NCBI GenBank assembly: GCA_002005505.1
Contig: KV908417.1
Location: forward strand, 398,786-443,785
DNA: 45,000 nucleotides
Direction of reading: 5' to 3'
Origin: Botryococcus braunii
Lineage: Eukaryota; Chlorophyta; Trebouxiophyceae
The translations under genes and the position numbers were made by a program. Under the pieces are notes generated by a model, which had not been told where the DNA came from, ran no database searches, and worked only from the letters and a program-made list of their open reading frames with translations. Below are positions 35,712 through 45,000 of this stretch, one piece after another. Within the stretch, counting starts at the first letter, position 1. Each line of letters starts with the position of its first letter.

Positions 35712-37243
35712 CTATCCCTCAGAGCACAGCTGGTCGCACACGAGGGGGAGCACCCGCTTGGCCCAGAAAGGCGGGTCCGTCCCAGCGATGCGCATCAGGC
35801 AAAACACCCAGAACACAGAGTAGCCGCAGGCAACCATTAGCAGGACCTGCACGAGGCGCTCTCCGCTGACCCGCATTTCCGAGATGTACAGGCAGTACAT
35901 GTCGTCGGGCGACTGCTCCGTGCCCAGGGCCTGTACCGCCGCAGTGTGTGCAGCGAGGAAGGTCCGCCGCGACAACCAATCCAACAGCAGCTTTCCCACA
36001 GTGCCCCCAATGGACGCCCAGACCTGTAAGAGCGCGAGGTGGTTGGCGCAAGGGATGGGCCCGTCGGGGCGGATCGAGAGGAAGTTGTGGGCTAGTGCCG
36101 GTACCCCGAGGGGGAGCAGCATGAGGTACTCGAGCTTCGGGGCGAGAGCCTCTCCCATGGCCCCGAGCTGGGTTGCCACATCAGGCAACTGGAGAATGTG
36201 GGAGCAGTACCAGCCGTCCCAGTTGGCCAGGATGAGGATCATGATCACATGGGTGGTCACATGGGGACCCAGTGGGACGGGCAGGTTCCCCACAACTGCC
36301 ACGACGGCTGCGAAGCTGCGGATGAAGACTCGGTCGATGAACATGTGCTTGGAGGACGCCATCTTCTTCTGCTCGTAGAGAAGGTATGGGAAGAGGTACC
36401 GGGTCTGTACCGCCCCGACCCCGCACCAAGGCATGGTCATGTACGCCCCATATTGTCCAGCTCGAGCCTCAAGCAACCGTAGACTCGAGGAGATTCCCCC
36501 CCCCCCCCCCGGGTGCAATCAGATTGTTCTCCTTATTTTGCGCCGTTATTTCCTCTTTTAAAATCAGTCTTGTTAAATCTAAGTCCGCTTTGCTAATAAA
36601 GTCCGTCTTGTGTTGGGAACAGATATGGCAAGAGGTGCCGTGTCTGCACGGCCCGGACCCCACACCAAGACATGGGTGATGTCCACCCCATGTTCAGCTT
36701 GATATGGCAAGAGGTAGCGTGTCTGTACCGCTACGACCCCACACTGAGGCATGGGCATGTGCGCCACCTACACGAGGGTGAGAACAAGCATCCCAGGAGG
36801 GAGTGGCTGTGTGAGAGACAGTGGCAGTGGCGAGAGGAGAGAGAGGGCTGAATGAGGGAATGGGAGCAAAGCTCGTGCAGGATAGATGGTCTGATAATTT
36901 CAGGAGAGTCGAAAGCTGAGCGTTAGGAGTAACGGAGATGTGCATCTGAGAGTCACCTGAGTGTAGACAAGGGTAAGCCAAACCCTCAGGAAGCTGTTGA
37001 TGCCGATGCGCCATTTTCGGAATGCCCCAGGATTCCTCCAGAGATGATACAGTGCCCACCACATTGCAGCCACTCCCGAAAGTAAACAGAGATTGACTTC
37101 CAGCGTAGGGCGTCCCCTCGCAGTTCTGTAGATGTCATGAATCAGGATGGCGTGTATGACGAGTTCAATTAGCAGAATGTACCGAGTTGCAACTGAAATA
37201 CCCTTGTATTTCTGGTCCAGGAATCGTCTTTCAAGCCGTTGAT
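35712..37243 (-). CDS. Unrecognised multi-pass membrane protein, C-terminal two exons
   Basis: Penultimate visible exon 37243-36957 (acceptor CTCCTTTGCAG, donor CAG|GTGACT, 95 codons): LERRFLDQKYKG, then hydrophobic YILLIELVIHAILIHDIY and NLCLLSGVAAMWWALYHL, ending FLRVWLTLVYTQ. Last exon from about 36467 (start uncertain) to TAG 35712-35714, about 250 residues: VQTRYLFPYLLYEQKKM, then at least five hydrophobic segments (SFAAVVAVVGNLPVPL, VIMILILANWDGWY, YLMLLPLGVPALA, LLQVWASIGGTVGKLLL, LVQVLLMVACGYSVFWVFCL). Phases 0/0 fit. Upstream exons (37243 and beyond) were not found. No family recognised; the LERRFLxxKY entry followed by paired TMs resembles uncharacterised algal integral membrane proteins. 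Codon-level coherence and good splice signals support it as real. Confidence 0.7.
36380..36770 (-). repeat. Three copies of the last-exon start of the membrane-protein gene
   Basis: On the minus strand, copies at about 36770-36700, 36690-36605 and 36465-36375 share CATGCC(T)..GTG.GGGGTC, GCGGTACAGAC and CGGTACCTCTTCCCATA. Only the most upstream copy retains an acceptor-like CTCGTGTAG|GTGGCG; only the last continues into the long ORF (LLYEQKKM). A C-run (36497-36512, plus strand) and about 90 bp of T/A-rich sequence separate copies two and three. Confidence 0.75.
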
Positions 37244-37462
37244 CTGCAAAGGAGAAGGGTGAGCCATTCACAGCGGCATCAATATATAAGGCACATGCAT
37301 TCTTGACGTGCCCAAACAAGCCAGTTCCTTGACTCCACCTGCACTCGTCCCGAAACTGCGTTTATGACAAGGCGTTTGACTCAATCGCTTGCATGTCACC
37401 AGTTTGCATCTCACCCAGTATGGTCTGCAAAAGTATAACCTTCCCCTCTTTAACCCCTTCAC

Positions 37463-38290
37463 CTGTCAGGAAAGGAAATCACACGCAGGACTGCGTTCTT
37501 AGACTCTGACTGTTTTCTAAAAAGATACCTTTTCATTGCCTACATTCCAAAGCAAAATATCGCCCACATTTCCAAGGCAAGTCATGTTTTTGAGAGACTT
37601 TGTGCGCTCAGCGACGGCTGCAGTCTAACGAGCAAGGATCGCACATGCTGCTGCGAAGTCCTATCCCTGGAAGACTTGGTGGGCGCCCTGCAAAGGCTGC
37701 TAACTGGTCCCGAATGGCGAGAGAGCCTGTTGACTCGATGGAGGCACTTCTATGTCCGCCCCGGCTGGTGCTTGAGTCATAAGACATGTTGCTTTCAGCG
37801 TCGAGGCATACTATGAACTGCTGACACCACGTCTAGCTGTCAGCAGTCTGTCCGCGACGAACCCCGTCCACAGTTCCCGGCCGGTTCAACGGGGAATACA
37901 ACAACTGTCCCCAGTCAGCAGAGGCGTCCATAAGTGTCAATAAACCTATTTCATCTTCAGTATACTACTGGAGGAGAAACCGTGTTCCCAGATCCACCAA
38001 CAACATCTCTTCCTCGGGTAGTCTGCCCTGTGAGTAGCAAGACCTGAACTGTACGGTTGAAGGCAATGCACCCTCCACTACAATGCCCTAAAAGGCCATG
38101 GCTCCGCCCGAAGTCGTGAAATAATTACCGCTAAACACGCCGTCCCCCGGGGCTGTGGAGGGATTTTGGCCCCTGCCTTATGCCCCTTCGTAGGGCTGAA
38201 TAATGACAACGGAAAGAACGTGCCCCGAGAACAAAAGCTGTTGTTGATACGGTTCAAACTGAGTCAGGTTCCAAGTGGGCCCCATCTGAT
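37463..38290. other. Upstream of the membrane-protein exons, no exon resolved
   Basis: This should contain introns or further 5' exons of the minus-strand gene, but no minus-strand frame here shows a convincing protein pattern with matching phase (one unpaired base is required upstream of 37243). Confidence 0.3.
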
Positions 38291-38291
38291 G

Positions 38292-38294
<3 letters not shown>

Positions 38295-38373
<79 letters not shown>
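38295..38373. repeat. (CA)n microsatellite
   Basis: About 77 bases of CA, then CTCACACACGCACATTCATAC. Confidence 0.98.
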
Positions 38374-38379
<6 letters not shown>

Positions 38380-40230
38380 ACGCACATTCATACACACTAG
38401 GCGTGCCGCAAATACAAACGCGCTCAAAAATACGATTGGTGTAGCCATCCACCACCCAGACCTGTGAATGCTTTTGCAGCAAGCCGATGCCACTCGAGCC
38501 GTGCTGAAGCGGCCAGGAAGGTTGAATGACAATGAGGTGGGGTTTACGTGAACATGGGCATATGGATGGTCTACAAAGGGTTTGGGCAAATATGAAGGAA
38601 GGGAGGAAGGAATGTTAGATCTAAGACTAGCCAGAGAGAACTGATTGGTTACGAGGAAGCCGGTAGATAGCCCTCCCGCAGGGGTTTGTGTTTGGGGGGG
38701 GGGGGGGAGAACGGGGGTTGATGAGGGGGGGCGGGGGGCGGAGAAGATGAACACCTCGACACGCTTGTAACCATGTGGCACGTAACGCAAGAAAAGAAGT
38801 ACATGCAATCTGCAGCTGTTCGTTGCGTTGCTGCGGACAGATGTGTACTTATCCGCAAATGGACAAGGGTTTATACACACGTTCATGGGCCATTATAGAT
38901 TACACGAGTCCAATTGGTAGCCTGTGGGCAAGGACGGTTGCAAAACGGCGCCTGCAAGACCCCAGCCCCCCCCCTCCGGCATGCCAGCATGTATGAGACA
39001 TGGTTACAGAATAGATATACTTCGCTTTTCATTCAAAAGACACGATCCACGATACTGGTCTTGCAAATGTTGTTCGCTCACACAACACTCATTAATTATA
39101 GGCGTGGAGCTTTCCCCGCCTGTACTTAGGTAGGGCTGGCTAGCTACAGTAAACACGGTTTGGCGTATCTAGATGCTCCTATTACAAGTGGCGTAATAAG
39201 AGCAATAGTGAACCCACCCGGATCAGCAAAGAACGCGGATGGAAAGAACCCTAATCCAGTGAGTGAAGTGGAGGCGATTTTGAAAAAATATGTGCCTGCC
39301 CCGGACTCGTGTACTAGACAATATTAGCCGGGCGTGCCGGCGTGGCAGGTTGACTGATTCATTCGAAAACGGGGGCCACTTTCCGACAGCACCACAGACA
39401 AGCGCAGTAACTACGTTTCAAGAAAGAAACCCTTCATGTTGTGTGAATATGGCTACTGATTGCGTGCTCTTAGTTTTAAGCGCACTCCTTCCCTCGCATC
39501 TGTACACGATTTTCACAAGTGGACACCGTTTTCTCTAGAAAAGCTCGCGTTTTGCAACATATTGCTCGGGCTTTGTTGTTCATAGATTTGAGAAGCAATT
39601 TTGTGTCAGGGGTGGGTGGCAGGGGAGGGACCTGAGCCCGTTTGAGTGCCTCTGTGGGGGCCGGGGAAAAGCGGTTTGTCCTTTTGCACGGGAGGCTCGG
39701 ACTAGGTGGTGCTTTGTTGGATCAGGGCCCCTGCAGTTGAGAGCTGCAAATCAGGGGGCCATCTTTAATAAGGCATATAAGAAAGCACACGGCTGCAAAG
39801 AGAAGTACAAGCTCACCGTGAGGTAGCCCAACGAGCAGCCTTGATACTACATTAAACTTGGGCGAATCCCATGCCTGACACATGCGCTATCGCACTCCCT
39901 CGAAGGCAGTGTTGCACAAAATCTTTGCCCTTGGGTGACATGTGCTTGCCTGAGTCCCCTGCAGTACTTCGAAGGGCGTTCTAGAAGAAGATTTGTCCCA
40001 AATTTGGAGCCCCAGACCTAGGGCTCGAGCTTGAGGCCATACCTCTGGCACAGAATTTTTCGAAACAGGATCGGTCAGGAGATGCTAGAAACTTAAGTCT
40101 CAATAGCAGCCAGAGACGCAAAACTCGTGTGAGCAACGAAAACGAAGGCATACTGCAGTAGAGAAATCAAGATCGAGATCAAGATCCCAAGCAGGACGCT
40201 TGCAAGCCACTGCTTTCAAATGAGAGCCAC
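38374..40230. other. Intergenic, no gene seen
   Basis: No exon supported. G-runs at about 38694-38707 and 38727-38743; otherwise unique DNA of mixed composition. Confidence 0.4.
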
Positions 40231-40236
40231 CCCCTG

Positions 40237-42572
40237 ATTGAGAGCGCTCTCAATTAACCTGTGGCTAGCCACCGCTTAATTCAAAATCTCTTGCTCGTCT
40301 TTGAAAAGGAGCAAGAGACCCAAAAGCGCTCCTGAGAATGACATAATGCCCCGATCCATGGAGTACTTAAGCTCCAGATCAACATATGTATGAAGCAACA
40401 CCAATGCTCTACTGGCACTGTATATATACTCACTACGTAGTGAGTATAGTACGTAGCTACTCGAAGGCCCTATATGGAGTAGCTACGCAGTGGTCGCTAG
40501 GCTTAGCGTCAAACAATTTTAGTTTAACTTGCATAGACACGGCCAGATTAAGATTCCTCATCATAGATCTGCTCATTGCAACCCTTGTATCGACCTGTGT
40601 CTCCTGTCATTTAACCAGTGGCTAAGGATCCTGCATGCAATACACAAGGACCCAAAAGTTCGAGCCTGTTTGTTCGAACGGTACCAGCCCCACTCGCACA
40701 AAGAAGTCCAAATTCGTGACATTGCGAACACATCCTCACAGATTTTAGGAGTCATCCTGTGGTGGATGTCTTTGAAACCAGCTTTCAAAACATTGCGGAT
40801 GTACATCCGCAATGCACATGTACCCCAAGCGTCTAATTCAAAATCCGAGGTACATATCGGTACTTGCAAATACCAATTGGTATACCGAATTGCAACCATG
40901 TACGTACATTGTACACATTTACGCACATGTCGCAGCTTTTCATTAAACCCAGTCCGCATGGTGAATACACATATTGTACGTACACTGCAGTGTATATATA
41001 TACACATTGTACGTACATTGTAGACACTGCTGTAACCCACTCCGCACTCGAACATAGTCGCGTTACTTTTGTGCTTACTGTCCGTTGGCATAGCACCTCA
41101 TGAGGTGCTATGCCAACCTCTGATCAAATGATGCGCAATGCCCTCGCATGGTCCAAAAGTCCTTACTGGTGCACATGCAATAGAAATTTTCAATTCTTAG
41201 CGCTATGAGTTGTAGGTTTGCGTTTGCAATTCCCACACACCCTTCACTGAAACGCTAGGCGGTCTCAGAGCCTCGAATCCATCGTCTGTCAGAGTTTCCC
41301 GAAAGCACCATATGGCACCACGATATCGTGGTATGTTTAAAAGCTTTATTTACTCCAACGAGTCTGCCCTTTGCGAGTCCACTAGCCTCATAAGGTAACG
41401 GCGTAAACAGGTTCATTGACTCCAATTTCATAAACTCTGATAGGAGTCTCTAAATCTTATCAAGATTCTTAACATCCGTTTCGTGGACCAGCCCCCTGCA
41501 AACGGTTCCAAGATTGTATATACACGCACAAGCACACGCTCCCACCCCCCCCCCCCCGGGGCACGCATATGTGTGTGGGCGTGCGTTCTTACGATTGGAG
41601 CGTTCACGTATTGGAAATTGGAACGTTCACGTATTGGAAATTGGAACATTCACGTAGGCCGCCCCCCGCCCCCTCTCCCCGGGTCCAATCAAAAGTGGTC
41701 AAATACAGTCGTAGGTCGACTAGCTATGCACCAGCAGACTCCGAATGGCAAGCTAATTCAATGAATATGCCTTTCGGCATATGCTCCCCAGGGTCATGAG
41801 CATTGCCACGTCAGCTTGCAGCAGAAGCACGTGGAATGGCGACTTTGATACCCTATGGATCCTCGAGCACATTGCCATGATGCCAATGCCTTATACATAT
41901 GCCTTCTGCATATGTCGATAGCAACTGATGCCCTGCGTGGCTAACACAGGCAATCTTGGTAGCCCCATATCTTCCAGATATGAAGCTGGGTGTATGGCAA
42001 ATGCAGCCTCATTGTGAAGTGGCCACGGGCTTTGAGCTCAAAACTTCGTAAAGCAGGCTCTCAGCCCCAAATACGTCTGCTGCCTTGCATCATCGCATCA
42101 TGGTCATGGTGCAAACCGATGATCATGACAGAAAATTTCACCAATGTTTGTGCCGGTCGGCCTCGAGGCGCCACAGCGCCCTCAACACGTGTACACGGCT
42201 TCACCACCAGTACAGAGAGATGTTGCCCATGGACCCGCATATGCGCATGCGCACGTGCGAAAACTGACACGCACATGCGCATGCAAGGAGTCATGCGAGT
42301 TTGATCGTTATGCCCATAACGATTTGAGCCGCTCGACATCCATGAGGTTACATGACCCAAAACCTTGAGAAAACGGTCCTCTCCTAAGACTGCTCTACCT
42401 CTAAAAGAGAGGTAGTTAGCAGCAAAGCAGAGATCCTACAGAACTGATAACACTCGTTCTACATGATGCAACACACACAATTGTCACAGCACTTTTTGGC
42501 TACGTAGCCCCGTGCCCCGTAAGCCTGTGAGGTGTGACCGCTGAACATGTGGAGCACGTGCACGTGCACGTG
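40237..42572. repeat. Palindrome- and hairpin-dense noncoding tract
   Basis: Perfect palindromes: 40237-40254 (18 nt), 40261-40272 (GTGGCTAGCCAC), 40429-40446 (ACTCACTACGTAGTGAGT), 40791-40814 (24 nt), 41084-41117 (34 nt), CCACGATATCGTGG near 41316, GCTACGTAGC near 42498 and 42555-42572 (three CACGTG). Short-loop hairpins: 40453-40486 (10-bp stem), 41765-41782, 41895-41915, 41966-41982, 42304-42323 and 42395-42415. No protein-coding frame is convincing in this interval. Confidence 0.8.
41597..41660. repeat. 23-bp tandem repeat, ~2.5 copies
   Basis: CGTTCACGTATTGGAAATTG then GAA, at 41601 and 41624, and partly at 41647 (CATTCACGTA). Confidence 0.9.
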
Positions 42573-42573
42573 A

Positions 42574-43540
42574 TTTTCAAACACACTTTCAGTGCTTTTG
42601 GTCAAGTTCTGCCCTGCTGCAGCTCAAAAGTGTGGCGCCCGGAGCGCTCAAAGTTGCAGAAGCTCGTACATTTGACAAGCTTTTCACAGAACTAACCACT
42701 TCCTTAACAGCACCCCCTGCAACAAGGTGACGCATTGTTCATGTACCCTTAATTTATAAAAACAAAGGCCGCATTGCTTTTCCCAGTGTGATGGAGGATT
42801 TTTTCAAGTCTAAAAAGAGGTCTACAGCATCACCAAGATCTTGGGAGTCCAGCACGTGCAGGGATCCCGTCCGGGTGTCATGACCATATATATGCTCATG
42901 CGTATCAGAACCTGATCCAAGGCCTGTCGTCCTGGCAATGTCTGGCTGGCTTACGTAAATGGTACCATGGCATGCCACCTCACATTCCCTAGTGTGAGAA
43001 GGCATCTCATAGCTATGCACTGCATTCAATAAAATGAACATGGCATACCGGAGTTAGGGTTTACCCTAAACCTAAACCCTAATACCGTAGGGGGAAGGTA
43101 TGCGTATTGGCAAGGAACGCTTCTGCAAGGCCTTGGCAATGCGATTGAGACACTCTGCAGTGGGAGTACGACCCACTTGCAGGTACGACCCACTAGTGCA
43201 GTATGCCTGTACAGCAGACCCGCGTGTGACACTGCAGTAGATTTATACAACTACATCCGGCTGTGCTTGAATACGGATCCCGGCACCAGCATTAATCCAT
43301 TGCTGGCCAGCTGATCATTGACTTTAAATATCAAAACTATTGGCGGAGATGTGCGACATGCATGGTCATCCACATATGGTCATCCACCGTGTGGGGATCA
43401 AAATTTCAGCCATGCGGTCGTATGCGGTTAAGGCCCCCTAAGGACACCGTACCCCCCTACACATCCCCCTGCGAGGTTTCCGAAAAGGCTGGCCTTGTCT
43501 TCCCAACTCCCTGGTTCGTACAACACGCCTTCGAATTCGG
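42574..43540. other. Intergenic, no gene seen
   Basis: A 95-codon minus-strand frame (42754-43041) shows no family signature or splice context. The repeats GTACGACCCACTTGCAG/GTACGACCCACTAGTGCAG lie at about 43165-43200. Confidence 0.35.
43054..43082. repeat. Interstitial plant-type telomere motif
   Basis: TTAGGGTTTA is followed directly by CCCTAAACCTAAACCCTAA: two to three CCCTAAA-type units joined head-to-head with one inverted unit. Confidence 0.65.
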
Positions 43541-43546
43541 ACTGCG

Positions 43547-44392
<846 letters not shown>

Positions 44393-45000
44393 ACGTGTAT
44401 ACAGCTTCGTATACAAGCCCCAAAACTGTTCTCTCAAACCATGCAGGAGGACATTCGAGCCCTGCTTGAAGGCTGCATGCGCTGCACAGTGCATACATCC
44501 ATACCAATCCTCCAATCCTGCTTGGAGGCTGCAACCCCACACATCCTTACAAAACCCCCGAAGCACAGATAGTAAGTTGGCACGGTTCCCAGTGAGTACC
44601 CTTCCCAAAAACAGGGGATGGGGGGCAAAAACAAAAACGGGACCAAAAAAAAAAAAAAAAAAAAAAAAAACCGGGGCAACTCCCTCCCCCGCCCCCCCTT
44701 GGGTACACAAATAGAGCTCACGCAAAAAGAAGGGAAAACCCTGCATGATTTGCGCATGATATGACTGTGACCCTAGGGCCTATAGCTAGGCCTGGTGAAG
44801 AGCGGGTGCTCATCCAACCACCCGGCCGGAATTTCTGCGACCAATTTTAAGACACCGAGAATTGCTACAGACCATGAACCCTTTGCTATTGGCCCAACAT
44901 TTAATTATTTGGCTAAGCATTATTAAAGTGTCGTCGTGCAGCGGCTACAGAGGGTTTCGCTGGTCACAAAGGGCGGGGGCACGAACACCAACCGGACGAC
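44393..45000. other. No gene seen
   Basis: Contains an A-run (44646-44670), duplicated CTGCTTGAAGGCTGCATGC/CTGCTTGGAGGCTGCAACC at about 44463 and 44518 (unit about 55 bp), and C-rich sequence. The A-run lies in GGGACC-A-CCGGGG context and does not follow a recognisable retroposed gene. Confidence 0.4.

Noticed and set aside
42754..43041. 95-codon minus-strand ORF
   Set aside because: Uninterrupted but short, with no motif, no splice context and ordinary composition for chance ORFs in this region.
44646..44670. A-run as the tail of a retroposed gene
   Set aside because: Flanked by G/C homopolymers, with no upstream coding sequence or target duplication.

Overview
This is a nuclear eukaryotic window. 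Its genes are cut by GT-AG spliceosomal introns and its noncoding DNA is dominated by long (GT)n, (CT)n and (TA)n microsatellites, homopolymer G/C runs and many minisatellites. Methylmalonyl-CoA mutase together with a plant-type R2R3-MYB, a Copia LTR retrotransposon and a short interstitial CCCTAAA-type telomere motif suggests an alga of the green lineage (prasinophyte-like). That is an inference; the species cannot be named from the sequence. LAYOUT: 1-775 is degenerate repeat, probably intron. 776-4468 (+) holds the last four exons of a methylmalonyl-CoA mutase gene (end of the catalytic half plus the whole B12-binding domain); its introns are packed with satellites and its terminal exon has seeded a tandem array reaching about 5595. 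5600-11680 is intergenic, with 41-bp and 39-bp minisatellites and two (GT)n tracts. 11688-19323 (+) holds a complete R2R3-MYB gene that I reconstruct as ten exons with compatible phases (1668 nt, 555 codons plus stop), interrupted by a 3.1-kb repeat-filled intron. 19324-25680 is intergenic, with (GT)n, a TIR element (MITE), hairpins and (GA)n. 25681-33302 (+) is a degenerate Copia element: LTR, an extra ORF upstream of Gag, Gag-protease, integrase-RT-RNase H, PPT and a truncated 3' LTR. 33325-35640 holds minisatellites. 35712-37243 (-) holds the last two recognisable exons of an unrecognised multi-pass membrane protein gene. 37244-45000 has no convincing gene; it contains (CA)n, a palindrome-dense tract (40.2-42.6 kb), a telomere-like motif and a large (CT)n/(TA)n block. 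MAIN OBSERVATIONS: (1) The 5' LTR/leader of the Copia element contains a 326-bp tandem second copy that equals, to the base, copy one minus three GT-AG introns (123, 86 and 104 nt). A spliced cDNA of the leader therefore sits beside its unspliced template. The 3' LTR keeps all three introns, so the LTR itself carries introns. (2) All three host genes show tandem copying of exon edges: the MCM acceptor is part of a minisatellite, an MCM exon tail plus donor is duplicated with the donor destroyed, the MCM last exon is repeated about ten times, a MYB exon end plus donor is present three times, the MYB stop region is duplicated, and a membrane-gene exon start is present three times. The genes do not form a pathway; they are neighbours only.
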